DNA of 45,476 nt from Crocinitomicaceae bacterium (GCA_020436025.1 JAGQYP010000005.1:1-45476); one strand, 5' to 3'; shown: positions 18,631-26,345, numbered from the stretch's first letter. A program made the numbers and translations. The notes: a model not told the origin generated them from the sequence alone.

Positions 18631-19355
18631 TTTTTCTCAAAAATCAAAATTAGTCTTTCCGAATCATTGGAGAAAGGATGTAGGTCATAATTTCCAAATT
18701 CAGCTTTAAGTTGTAAGCCAGCTTGTTGAGCATAACTCATGAAATCTTCTCTCTTCAATAGGCTCACACATTCGCAATATTCCCGTTTTTCTCCTTCCGC
18801 TTCAAAGCGGATCTTCTTGTAAACCTGATTATTAAAAATCTCTTTGCTGATATGAAATTGAATGCCTTCTATTTCTTTGATCTCTTCTGGGATAAGTTCT
18901 TTGTTCACTTGTTCTGCATTGAGAAAATCCAACACAAAGAGCCCACCACTGTTTAAACATTGAGCCACGGATTTGAAGGTTTTGTAATTGTCCTGATCAT
19001 CCTCAAAATAGCCAATAGACGTAAAGAGATTGAGCACAATATCAAATTTTGTGGAAACAGGCTCACGCATGTCTTGTACAAAAAAATGAAGACGTTCGTT
19101 TTCACTTTCTTTTGCACAAGCAATACTGGCATCAGCTAAATCACATCCCCAAACATGGTATCCTAGTGAATTCAGATAAATGGAATGCCTTCCTTTACCG
19201 CAAGCCAAATCCAAAAAATGATCTTCTTTGGAAGGCTTCAAGTAGTCGAGTAAATTTCGAATGAAATGCTCAGCCTCTTGATCATCTCTATCCTTATAAA
19301 GAATATGATAATAAGAGGTGTTGAACCAATCAGAAAACCACTCACTTTGCTTCAT
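18627..19355 (-). CDS. Class I SAM-dependent methyltransferase
   Basis: A 242-residue methyltransferase with a helical N-terminus (SEWFSDWFNTSYYHILYKDRD), SAM motif I LDLACGKGRHS, the acidic motif II WGCDLAD, then FDIVLNLFTSIGYFEDD and a GGLFVLDFLN motif. The N-terminal YY-ILYKDRD pattern is found in a family common in Bacteroidota whose substrate is not established. It is the first gene of a two-gene unit with the ZIP transporter. Confidence 0.85.
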   Translation of the reverse strand: MKQSEWFSDWFNTSYYHILYKDRDDQEAEHFIRNLLDYLKPSKEDHFLDLACGKGRHSIYLNSLGYHVWGCDLADASIACAKESENERLHFFVQDMREPVSTKFDIVLNLFTSIGYFEDDQDNYKTFKSVAQCLNSGGLFVLDFLNAEQVNKELIPEEIKEIEGIQFHISKEIFNNQVYKKIRFEAEGEKREYCECVSLLKREDFMSYAQQAGLQLKAEFGNYDLHPFSNDSERLILIFEKK

Positions 19356-19410
19356 TTACAATGCTTTTAGGCGGGCAAATATACTGCAAATGAAAAATAT
19401 ATTCAATTTA

Positions 19411-19440
19411 TTGATAATGTTAGACAAATTATTATATTTG
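19411..19440 (+). promoter_or_regulatory. Promoter of siaB-siaC
   Basis: TTG at 19411-19413 and TATATTTG at 19433-19440 are separated by 19 bp. This is an excellent match to the Bacteroidota sigma-A promoter (TTTG/TTG, ~19 bp, TAnnTTTG). The siaB ATG follows 26 bp later. Confidence 0.6.
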
Positions 19441-19466
19441 TTCGACCAATACTTGCAAATCATTAG

Positions 19467-20015
19467 ATGGCGAATATTTACGACTTATACAAGACAATGG
19501 AATCCAACAAAGTGATGCTTTCTTTTAAAGGAAGAGTTACTTCGGATTTGTTGATGTCGGTTTTGCAAATTATGGAAACTAAATTGGTGGCCGAAGATGA
19601 GTCGCCAAAGGTTCGTAAGAAAATCTATAATGTATTGGTGGAGTGTCTTCAAAATCTTTACCATCACATTGATAAGGAGAAAGAAGGGCCTTCCACAAGT
19701 GAAATAGACGAGCAATCGGCTATTTTTATGATTGCCAAGGATGGGAATCAGTATAGCATTATGACTGGAAACTACATGGACAGTGTTGATGTGGATAAAT
19801 TAGAAGATAAGCTGAAGTTGATCAACAGTATGGATAAAGATGAACTGAAGCAATATTATAAGACGGTTTTGGCGGATGGTCAAAGATCAGACAAAGGAAC
19901 TGCAGGATTGGGTATGATTGATATCGCCAGAAAATCAGGACAAAAACTGGAATATCATTTTTTACCTGTCGATGATGTAAGTACTTTTTTTAGTTTAAAT
20001 GTTAAAATTGCCTAG
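19467..20015 (+). CDS. siaB: SiaB-family protein kinase
   Basis: In Pseudomonas, SiaB phosphorylates SiaC, and unphosphorylated SiaC activates the diguanylate cyclase SiaD. This 182-residue protein matches the family: YDLYKTMESNKVMLSFKGRVTSDLL, the kinase-like VRKKIYNVLVECLQNLYHHID (an N-box of a GHKL-like fold) and GTAGLGMIDIARKSG. It lies 12 bp before siaC. SiaA (phosphatase) and SiaD are not encoded in this window, so the output here is unknown. Confidence 0.87.
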   Translation: MANIYDLYKTMESNKVMLSFKGRVTSDLLMSVLQIMETKLVAEDESPKVRKKIYNVLVECLQNLYHHIDKEKEGPSTSEIDEQSAIFMIAKDGNQYSIMTGNYMDSVDVDKLEDKLKLINSMDKDELKQYYKTVLADGQRSDKGTAGLGMIDIARKSGQKLEYHFLPVDDVSTFFSLNVKIA

Positions 20016-20027
20016 AAACATATAACT

Positions 20028-20411
20028 ATGGATAATTTCGTTTTAGAAGGATCAGCAAAAACACCATCTGTGGATTTCAACGCAGAAAAAGGTGTGTTAG
20101 AATTAAGAGGAAGATCGATTCCTGAAAATTCTATTGAATTTTACAAACCATTGAACGAGTGGATTGAAAATTACGGAAAGTCTCCACAACCAGAAACTAC
20201 GGTTGACGTGAGATTGGAGTATTTCAACACTTCTTCTTCTAAGTGTATTCTTGACTTATTCAAGCAACTTGAAAACTTGAATGGTTCGGGTACCAACATC
20301 AAAGTAAATTGGTACTTTGAGGAAGATGATGAGGATATGGAAGAGGCTGGTGAAGATTACCAGGCGATAATCAACCTTCCATTCAACATGATCGAGGTAG
20401 AGGAAATTTAA
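20028..20411 (+). CDS. siaC: SiaC-family regulatory phosphoprotein (DUF1987)
   Basis: A 127-residue partner of SiaB. The conserved phospho-acceptor segment is visible as RLEYFNTSSSKCILDLF with Thr68, the same residue number as the phosphorylated Thr of Pseudomonas SiaC. The strand-helix pattern and the acidic region EEDDEDMEEAGEDYQ before the last strand also fit the family. The gene is 12 bp downstream of siaB and very likely co-translated with it. The effector partner in this organism is unknown. Confidence 0.9.
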   Translation: MDNFVLEGSAKTPSVDFNAEKGVLELRGRSIPENSIEFYKPLNEWIENYGKSPQPETTVDVRLEYFNTSSSKCILDLFKQLENLNGSGTNIKVNWYFEEDDEDMEEAGEDYQAIINLPFNMIEVEEI

Positions 20412-20428
20412 GAAAGAACCTCTGAGAA

Positions 20429-21013
20429 TTGATTGTTGGGTTAACGGGTGGAATCGGTTCCGGTAAGTCCGTTGTGGGTGACATTTTGAATGTCCTCGGT
20501 TACCCCGTATTCAATTCTGATGTAGAGGCTAAAAATATTCTTCAGTCTGATGCTGAAGTAAAAGAGAGTGTCATCGCCAAATTCGGCGATGATTCTTTTT
20601 TAGGTGACCTACCAAATCGACCCTATATCGCGGAAAAGGTTTTCACTAATAAAGAAAATCTTGAGTTTTTAAATGGACTCATTCACCCTGCCGTCCAAAG
20701 AAAATTTGAATCCTGGATCAAGGAACATTCTGAGTCAAAAATACTCTTTAAAGAAGCAGCTATTCTCATAGAATCTGGAGCCTATAAGAAAGTAGATAAA
20801 TTGATTTTGGTTACTGCGGATGAAGATACTCGCATCCAACGAGTGATGAAAAGGGATGGTGTTTCCAAAGAGAAAGTACTGGAGCGCATGAAAAATCAAT
20901 TGCCTGATGTCGACAAAATGAAATTGGTGGATTATGTCATTCACAATGATGGTTCTGAATCAGTGATCAAACAAGTCATTCATATTTTAAAGGAACTCAA
21001 TGAAAATCTTTAA
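20429..21013 (+). CDS. coaE: Dephospho-CoA kinase
   Basis: CoaE phosphorylates dephospho-CoA in the last step of coenzyme A synthesis. The 194-residue product begins with IVGLTGGIGSGKS, the P-loop, and includes VFNSDVEAK, LIHPAVQRKF, FKEAAILIESG and the lid-like RVMKRDGVSKEKVLERMKNQ. The start is TTG at 20429: the frame has a stop codon two codons earlier (20423), so no other standard start can include the P-loop. It is 17 bp after siaC and overlaps the next gene by 14 bp. Confidence 0.94.
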   Translation: MIVGLTGGIGSGKSVVGDILNVLGYPVFNSDVEAKNILQSDAEVKESVIAKFGDDSFLGDLPNRPYIAEKVFTNKENLEFLNGLIHPAVQRKFESWIKEHSESKILFKEAAILIESGAYKKVDKLILVTADEDTRIQRVMKRDGVSKEKVLERMKNQLPDVDKMKLVDYVIHNDGSESVIKQVIHILKELNENL

Positions 21014-22490
21014 TGTCAAACAAATCAGAGACTGGGATCTTTATACGATCCAAAATGAACCCATTGCATCCATAGATTTAATGGAGCGTGCGGCTTCTAA
21101 TTTATTTGACCGAATAACGGATAGATTTGTTTTTAATTCTTACGCCATCATTTGTGGTCCAGGGAATAATGGGGGAGACGGACTTGTACTCGCACGTTTG
21201 TTACTCGATAAAGACCAAGAGGTTCAGGTTTTTATGCCTCGTTTTACAGATAATTATTCGGAAGATTTTCAGAAAAATAACAAGCGTTTGCCCAAAGACG
21301 TCATTCATTATTTTGATGAAAAAAAACTTCCAGATTTCGCCTCATTTGATTGTGTGATCGACGCCCTTTTTGGTTCGGGATTGACTCGACCTTTATCTGG
21401 ATTTTTGGGGAATTTGGTGTCGAAGTTAAATGAGTTGGATGCTTATAGAATTTCAGTAGATATCCCGTCGGGACTTTATGCTGATTGGAATTTAACGCCC
21501 ATTCCGGAGCTTTTTTTTCATGCGGATATTACCTATACCTTTCAAGTAAAAAAGTCTTCTTTTTTCAATGAAGACATCCGAAAAGAAATTGGGGCCATTG
21601 AGGTAATTGACATCGGATTGAGTGAGGAATATGCTGAGTCAGAGGCTACAGACCTCTATGAAATTGAAGAAACTTCCATTGAATTGCATGAATCGTCAAG
21701 GTTTACTCATAAGTTTGAGCAAGGATTTGCTTTAATAGTAGGTGGATCAAGAGGAAAATATGGAGCTCCAATTTTGTCAGCTCGAGCAGCCCTTAAAACT
21801 GGAGCGGGACTAGTATCTGTAGCTATTCCTGAGGAAGGGAGGACCTTTGTACATAATTCTGCAAATGAGCTGATGGTAGTGGATGCAAAAGGATTGGAGT
21901 ATTTGGAGTCGGTAGATCTTCCTGAGAAAATTGATGCAATTGGAATTGGACCTGGATTAGGAAAGTCGAAGTCAAGTATTGCCCTCTTGCGAACTATTTT
22001 TATATCGGAATTGCCTTTGGTTGTAGATGCGGATGCATTAAATCTACTTGCTGAAAACTCCGAGTTAATGAAATTACTTCCGGAAGATGCCATATTGACT
22101 CCCCATCCAGGGGAGTTTGAGCGTTTGTTCGGAAAACAAAAATCACATCAAGAAAGATTAGAAGTTTTAAAACAAGCTGCTAAGGATTATCGAATCGTCA
22201 TTGTACTCAAAGGTGCAATTTCTGTGGTGGCAAGTCCGGATGGTGAACTGTATTTTTTGGATGAGGTTGGAAATAAAGGAATGGCCACGGCAGGAAGTGG
22301 AGATGTGCTCACGGGAATCATTACTTCTTTATTAGCTCAAGGATATTTACCTGTTGAAGCAGCTGCCTATGGAGTTTATATTCATGGATTAGCCGGGGAT
22401 TTATGTTTGAAAGATATGGATTATCGTTCCATTACTGCCTCCGATATTATTTGTCAAATAGGTAAGGCATTAAAAAACCTGGCAGATTAA
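21000..22490 (+). CDS. nnr: Bifunctional NAD(P)HX epimerase / ADP-dependent dehydratase
   Basis: This 496-residue fusion repairs hydrated NAD(P)H. The N-terminal YjeF-like epimerase domain (about 1-215) has CGPGNNGGDGLVLARLL and VDIPSGLYAD. The C-terminal ADP-dependent dehydratase of the ribokinase fold (about 230-496) has GGSRGKYGAPILSARAAL, LTPHPGEFERLF, VLKGAISVVA and the catalytic GMATAGSGDVLTGII. Length is normal for the fused form. Its ATG lies inside the end of coaE. Its last codons form part of the terminator hairpin of the convergent peroxiredoxin gene. Confidence 0.95.
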   Translation: MKIFNVKQIRDWDLYTIQNEPIASIDLMERAASNLFDRITDRFVFNSYAIICGPGNNGGDGLVLARLLLDKDQEVQVFMPRFTDNYSEDFQKNNKRLPKDVIHYFDEKKLPDFASFDCVIDALFGSGLTRPLSGFLGNLVSKLNELDAYRISVDIPSGLYADWNLTPIPELFFHADITYTFQVKKSSFFNEDIRKEIGAIEVIDIGLSEEYAESEATDLYEIEETSIELHESSRFTHKFEQGFALIVGGSRGKYGAPILSARAALKTGAGLVSVAIPEEGRTFVHNSANELMVVDAKGLEYLESVDLPEKIDAIGIGPGLGKSKSSIALLRTIFISELPLVVDADALNLLAENSELMKLLPEDAILTPHPGEFERLFGKQKSHQERLEVLKQAAKDYRIVIVLKGAISVVASPDGELYFLDEVGNKGMATAGSGDVLTGIITSLLAQGYLPVEAAAYGVYIHGLAGDLCLKDMDYRSITASDIICQIGKALKNLAD

Positions 22491-22500
22491 TCTACCAGGT
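22471..22500 (-). terminator. Intrinsic terminator of the peroxiredoxin gene
   Basis: Arms 22477-22488 and 22489-22500 (ACCTGG..AGATT and AATCT..CCAGGT) pair with one mismatch. On the minus strand the hairpin is followed by TTTTTTA. It overlaps the last four codons of the nnr gene on the other strand, so the nnr 3' end is constrained by this structure. Confidence 0.65.
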
Positions 22501-22526
22501 CTTTCATATTAAAATCAAAATGATTT

Positions 22527-23159
22527 CTAGTTATTTGCAAGGTATTCAGCAACTCCTTCGTGAGAAGCTTTCATTCCTGCAGCACCTTTTGTCCAGTTTG
22601 CCGGACAAACTTCTCCGTTCTCTTCGAAGAATTGAAGTGCGTCAACCATTCTCAATGCTTCCTCAACGTTTCTTCCTAATGGGAAGTTGTTGATTGTTGC
22701 GTGGTGAACTGTTCCTTGCTTATCGATCAAGAATAATCCTCTGTATGCAATCATTGGTCCAGTTGCTACCAACGCACCTTCATCGTCATAAGCATATTCT
22801 CCTGCCAATACTCCGAAAGCATCAGAAATAGTCTTGTCCTCATCTGCTACTAATGGATAAGTGATTCCTTTGATACCACCTGCGTTTTTATCTAATTGTA
22901 ACCATCCCCAGTGTGTTTCAGCTGTATCTGTCGAACATCCTACAACTTTTACTCCTCTTGATTCAAACTCTCCCATTGCTGCTTGGAATGCGTGAAGTTC
23001 TGAAGGGCAAACGAAGGTGAAATCTTTTGGGTAAAAGAAGAATACTACATGGTTTTTCCCAATGTATTGATCTAATGAAAAATCTGCTTCTAATTTCCCT
23101 CCGTCAACGATTGCCGGAGCTTTGAATGATGGTGCTTTTTTTCCTACTAAAGTTCCCAT
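22527..23159 (-). CDS. Typical 2-Cys peroxiredoxin (AhpC/Prx1 type)
   Basis: The 210-residue enzyme reduces hydrogen peroxide and organic peroxides. The peroxidatic Cys51 sits in PKDFTFVCPSEL and the resolving Cys185 in GEVCPANW. The segment GGIKGITYPLVADEDKTISDAFGVL and the C-terminal tail also fit the typical 2-Cys group. Its promoter has a well-formed -7/-33 pair. It lies beside dps and an oxyR-type gene, so I infer peroxide-inducible expression under that regulator. Confidence 0.95.
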   Translation of the reverse strand: MGTLVGKKAPSFKAPAIVDGGKLEADFSLDQYIGKNHVVFFFYPKDFTFVCPSELHAFQAAMGEFESRGVKVVGCSTDTAETHWGWLQLDKNAGGIKGITYPLVADEDKTISDAFGVLAGEYAYDDEGALVATGPMIAYRGLFLIDKQGTVHHATINNFPLGRNVEEALRMVDALQFFEENGEVCPANWTKGAAGMKASHEGVAEYLANN

Positions 23160-23203
23160 TTTTCTATTTGTTTATTGTTTATATAATCTACTTTATTTAA
23201 ATA

Positions 23204-23231
23204 CAAATCTAATATTATTGTTCGCTTTCAA
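23204..23231 (-). promoter_or_regulatory. Promoter of the peroxiredoxin gene
   Basis: On the minus strand TTG (23231-23229), 17 bp, then TAGATTTG (23211-23204), 44 bp before the ATG. This matches the Bacteroidota consensus well. Confidence 0.55.
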
Positions 23232-23255
23232 GCTCAATTTAAGGTCAATTCAGGA

Positions 23256-23735
23256 TTAAATCTTTCTTTTTAACCAAGAGTTGAACATCCAAGCTTCTTT
23301 TTCATGCTCTGAAATGAGATCAGACATCAATGAATTCGTTCCTTCATCTTCTATATCACCTGAAAAGGTCAAACATTTTCTCAGCTCTTCCAGCAAAGTT
23401 TGATAGGCGTCGGCTATATAAGTCATCCCTTCTTTTCCATCAGTAATGTTTTGATGCGCCTTGATCAAACTGTTTGAAGTGTAATCTGAAAAAGTATGGT
23501 GCGGAGTTGCTCCTAAAGTCAAGATTCTTTCAGCGATTTCAACTATGATGACTTGCGCTCTGGTGTACAACTCTTCATATTTTACATGCAGTTCGAAAAA
23601 GTTCTCTCCCTGAATATTCCAATGCAATCCTCTAAGATTTTGATAATGCATCTGGTAAGAGGATAACAAAATATTGAGGTGTTCACTAAGTTCTTTTGTT
23701 TTGGCTTTGTCAAGCCCGATTCTGTTTGTATCCAT
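23256..23735 (-). CDS. dps: Dps-family DNA-binding ferritin-like protein
   Basis: Dps oxidises and stores iron using peroxide and protects DNA. I chose the ATG at 23735 (159 residues, MDTNRIGLDK). The frame runs further upstream but that stretch overlaps the promoter and is not Dps-like. Ferroxidase ligands visible are His38 (GLHWN), His50, Glu54 and Glu69 (EIAER). The position normally Asp four residues before Glu69 is Val65 (VIIVEIAER), which is unusual and could weaken the iron site, although Glu66 is next to it. Divergent from the oxyR-type gene over an 88-bp gap. Confidence 0.9.
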   Translation of the reverse strand: MDTNRIGLDKAKTKELSEHLNILLSSYQMHYQNLRGLHWNIQGENFFELHVKYEELYTRAQVIIVEIAERILTLGATPHHTFSDYTSNSLIKAHQNITDGKEGMTYIADAYQTLLEELRKCLTFSGDIEDEGTNSLMSDLISEHEKEAWMFNSWLKRKI

Positions 23736-23755
23736 AATTGTTGCTTTTGTTCTTA

Positions 23756-23787
23756 CAAATTTACGGCATCTTTTTAGATAAGTCAAA
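23756..23787 (-). promoter_or_regulatory. Promoter of dps
   Basis: On the minus strand TTTG (23787-23784), 20 bp, TAAATTTG (23763-23756). Both elements match the Bacteroidota consensus. The start codon is 20 bp further on. This lies in the 88-bp region shared with the divergent regulator gene, where an OxyR site would be expected. Confidence 0.6.
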
Positions 23788-23823
23788 TCAATAAAAATTA
23801 TATCTTTATAAGAAAAAATTATA

Positions 23824-24741
23824 ATGATTTCTATTGTGCAACTCGAATACATTGTGGCAGTCGATCGCTACAAAAACATTCAGAAAGCAGCTGAAAAAAG
23901 TTTTGTATCCCAGCCTGCCTTGAGCATGCAAATTAAAAAGGTGGAGGAAGAACTGGAGATTCAAATCTTTGATAGAAGAAAACATCCCATTGAAGCGACA
24001 AAAATTGGTAAGGATTTTATCAAACAAGCAAAATTGGTTCTGGACGAGCACCAAAAACTGAAGAGAATGGTGGAAAGATCCAAGAATGATTTTCAAGGGG
24101 AAATCAATATTGGGGTCATTCCAACAGTGGCCAATTATTTGGTGACGGATTTGTACCAGATCAATCGAAGAGCTCTACCCAATCTAACTTTCAATATCTA
24201 CGAACTCAAAACCAACGAGGTCATCGATGCATTGAAGTCTAGAGAAATCGACATGGGTATTATTTCCGGACCGTTTGCAAGTAAAAATCTCCAAATCCAC
24301 TCGTTGTTTTACGAACCCATTTTGATTTATGGAAAGAATAGAGGAACCCATTTTCTCATTGAAGATTTGGAAGAATACAGACCCTGGTTGCTCAAAGAAG
24401 GTAACTGCCTCAGAAATCAAATGGTGAATTTTTGTGATCTGAGAGGGCAAAGTCAGTCGAATACCATGTATGAAGGAAATTCACTCCAAACCCTAATCGA
24501 CCTCATCGAAATCGACGATGGATTTACCCTTTTACCCGAACTCAGTGTCGAACACCTAAAATTAAATCCAGACAATATTTACGAATTCAAAGACTCCATT
24601 CCGGCGAGAAACATCATAGCCCTGTCTCAAAAAAGAAACGCCAACGAAGCCATCATCCAACTAATAAGTGAATCCATCCGAGGGCTAAAGAAAGATTACC
24701 TGAATGAAGACTCAGCTTTTGATTTGGTGGAGTGGGATTGA
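23824..24741 (+). CDS. oxyR: OxyR-type LysR-family peroxide sensor
   Basis: A 305-residue LysR regulator. The N-terminal winged helix-turn-helix is clear (QLEYIVAVDRYKNIQKAAEKSFVSQ, ALSMQIKKVEEEL, LEIQIFDRR). In the effector domain, GNCLRNQMVNFC places Cys195 and Cys204 nine residues apart, as in the redox pair Cys199/Cys208 of E. coli OxyR (GHCLRDQALGFC). This and the divergent dps and nearby peroxiredoxin make it an OxyR with good confidence. It probably controls both genes and itself from the shared intergenic region. Confidence 0.9.
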   Translation: MISIVQLEYIVAVDRYKNIQKAAEKSFVSQPALSMQIKKVEEELEIQIFDRRKHPIEATKIGKDFIKQAKLVLDEHQKLKRMVERSKNDFQGEINIGVIPTVANYLVTDLYQINRRALPNLTFNIYELKTNEVIDALKSREIDMGIISGPFASKNLQIHSLFYEPILIYGKNRGTHFLIEDLEEYRPWLLKEGNCLRNQMVNFCDLRGQSQSNTMYEGNSLQTLIDLIEIDDGFTLLPELSVEHLKLNPDNIYEFKDSIPARNIIALSQKRNANEAIIQLISESIRGLKKDYLNEDSAFDLVEWD

Positions 24742-24766
24742 TGAATTTAGATTTTAGAATAAAGAA

Positions 24767-24800
24767 TGCAAAGTGCAAAGTGCAAAGTGCAAAGTGCAAA
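24767..24800 (+). repeat. Tandem heptamer TGCAAAG, nearly five copies
   Basis: Four perfect copies of TGCAAAG (24767-24794) are followed by a fifth, TGCAAA, in the gap between the oxyR-type gene and fabD. A 65-codon open frame runs through it, but it has a repeat-derived sequence and no family resemblance, so I treat the array as non-coding. Confidence 0.85.
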
Positions 24801-24815
24801 ATTATTTTTCGTAAT

Positions 24816-24875
24816 CATAAATCAATAAGTCATGAATCAATATGTCATAAATCAATCCATCATAAATCAATAAGT
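24816..24875 (+). repeat. Four tandem copies of a 15-bp repeat upstream of fabD
   Basis: Four exact-length units starting CATAAATCAATAAGT fill 60 bp without spacing. Units 1 and 4 are identical; units 2 and 3 differ at a few bases. The array ends 20 bp before the -7-like element of fabD, so it sits where a -33 region or activator sites would lie. Confidence 0.85.
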
Positions 24876-24895
24876 CAAGAAACCACACAAATTGC

Positions 24896-24903
24896 TATTT
24901 TTG
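24896..24903 (+). promoter_or_regulatory. -7-like element of fabD
   Basis: TATTTTTG matches TAnnTTTG, 22 bp before the fabD ATG. No TTG is seen at the usual -33 distance; the end of the 15-bp repeat array lies there. Confidence 0.4.
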
Positions 24904-24925
24904 TCACAGAATCAAAGACTATTAT

Positions 24926-25822
24926 ATGAAAGCATATGTATTTCCCGGTCAGGGAGCACAATTTATTGGAATGGGCAAGGATCTTTACGACAACCACCCA
25001 GAGGGAAAAGCTTTATTTGAAAAAGCAAATGAGATTTTAGGTTTCGAGATTACGAAGATCATGTTTGACGGAACCGATGAGGAGTTGAAACAAACGAAAG
25101 TGACTCAGCCAGCTATATTTTTACACTCAACAATTTTGGCTCACTTAATGGGAGATGCCTTTAAACCAGACATGGTTGCGGGTCACTCTTTGGGTGAGAT
25201 TTCTGCCTTAGTAGCAAATAAAACATTGAAGTTTGAAGATGGACTTTCATTAGTTTCTCAAAGAGCCATGGCTATGCAAAAAGCGTGTGAAGCAGAACCT
25301 TCAACGATGGCCGCTATTTTAGGTTTGGAAGATGATGTGGTAGAAGAAATTTGCGGACAAGTAGACGGAATTGTAGTTCCAGCGAATTACAATTGTCCGG
25401 GTCAGTTAGTGATTTCCGGTGCCGTTCCAGCTGTAGAAAAAGCATGTGCTGCTATGACAGAAGCTGGTGCAAAAAGAGCTTTAGTTCTTCAGGTTGGTGG
25501 AGCATTTCACTCACCTTTGATGGAGCCTGCTAGAGAAGAATTGGCCAAAGCGATTGAGAATACAGAATTTTCAAATCCAATTTGTCCAGTGTACCAAAAT
25601 GTAACAGCAGCTGCTGTAAATGATCCTGCAGAAATCCAAAAGAACTTGGTGGCTCAATTGACTGCTCCGGTAAGATGGACACAAACCATGCACCAGATGA
25701 TCGCAGATGGATGTTCGGAAGTTGTAGAAGTAGGACCAGGAAAAGTGCTTCAAGGATTGTTCAAAAAAGTAGACAGAGCCTTCCCAACTGCTTCAGGATC
25801 TTTGGAAGCGGTTGAAGGATGA
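24926..25822 (+). CDS. fabD: Malonyl-CoA:ACP transacylase
   Basis: FabD loads malonyl groups onto acyl carrier protein for fatty-acid synthesis. The 298-residue product has FPGQGAQFIGMG at the N-terminus, QPAIFLHS, the nucleophile Ser88 in GHSLGE, QRAMAMQ with the substrate-binding Arg, the catalytic His in GGAFHSPLM, and EVGPGKVLQGL. Length is typical. It stands alone, with repeat arrays on both sides and a strong terminator behind it. Confidence 0.96.
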   Translation: MKAYVFPGQGAQFIGMGKDLYDNHPEGKALFEKANEILGFEITKIMFDGTDEELKQTKVTQPAIFLHSTILAHLMGDAFKPDMVAGHSLGEISALVANKTLKFEDGLSLVSQRAMAMQKACEAEPSTMAAILGLEDDVVEEICGQVDGIVVPANYNCPGQLVISGAVPAVEKACAAMTEAGAKRALVLQVGGAFHSPLMEPAREELAKAIENTEFSNPICPVYQNVTAAAVNDPAEIQKNLVAQLTAPVRWTQTMHQMIADGCSEVVEVGPGKVLQGLFKKVDRAFPTASGSLEAVEG

Positions 25823-25859
25823 TTGGATTTACGATTGTAGATTTGCGATATTAGATTAG

Positions 25860-25886
25860 GCCCTGACTTTTGTTGGGGCTTTTTTT
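25860..25886 (+). terminator. Intrinsic terminator of fabD
   Basis: Arms GCCCTGAC (25860-25867) and GTTGGGGC (25872-25879) pair over eight bases with two G-T wobbles and a TTTT loop, followed by seven T (25880-25886). It lies 38 bp after the fabD stop. Confidence 0.8.
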
Positions 25887-25888
25887 CT

Positions 25889-25928
25889 CCGTGCATCCCC
25901 GTGCCTCCACCGTGCATCACCGTGTAAC
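25889..25928 (+). repeat. Four tandem CCGTGCATC-like units
   Basis: Four 9-11 bp units, CCGTGCATCC, CCGTGCCTCCA, CCGTGCATCA and CCGTGTAAC, lie directly behind the fabD terminator. The block is GC-richer than its surroundings and not coding. Confidence 0.7.
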
Positions 25929-25961
25929 TAAAAACCCCTACCTTAGAAGAAACAAATAAAC

Positions 25962-26315
25962 ATGGCAGACTACACCCGAGTTTTCAAAATGTCTTTTGCG
26001 AGCGTCTATCCCCACTACATCACAAAAGCTGAAAAAAAAGGAAAGACCAAAGAAGAAGTGGACCAGATTATTTGCTGGCTGACAGGCTACGACCTATCCG
26101 GACTCAACAAGCAAATTGAATCGAAGGTGAGTCTGGAAACATTTTTTGCGGAGGCGCCTCAAATTCATCCCAATGTCTCTTTGATCAAAGGACTCATCTG
26201 TGGCTATCGAGTAGAAGAAATTGAAGATCCATTGATGCAGAAGATTCGCTACATGGATAAGCTCATAGACGAATTAGCCAAAGGGAAAAAGATGGAGAGT
26301 ATCATGAGAAGATAA
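25962..26315 (+). CDS. DUF2200 family protein
   Basis: A small cytosolic protein of 117 residues matching DUF2200 closely: [62 protein letters not shown] and [19 protein letters not shown]. The fold is helical and no reaction is known. It stands alone between fabD and the convergent E1 dehydrogenase gene. Its position in the genome does not suggest a role. Confidence 0.92.
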   Translation: MADYTRVFKMSFASVYPHYITKAEKKGKTKEEVDQIICWLTGYDLSGLNKQIESKVSLETFFAEAPQIHPNVSLIKGLICGYRVEEIEDPLMQKIRYMDKLIDELAKGKKMESIMRR

Positions 26316-26345
26316 TTTAATAATAACCTTCCACTTCGATAATCA

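Noticed and set aside
23736..23852. 39-residue N-terminal extension of Dps
   Set aside because: It overlaps the dps promoter and the start of the divergent regulator, is hydrophobic and unlike Dps; the ATG at 23735 matches family length.
24816..24875. Possible CRISPR array from the 15-bp repeats
   Set aside because: The units are directly adjacent with no spacers and no cas genes are nearby.
24732..24929. 65-codon open frame between the oxyR-type gene and fabD
   Set aside because: Its sequence is just the translated heptamer and 15-bp repeats, with no family resemblance and an overlap into fabD.
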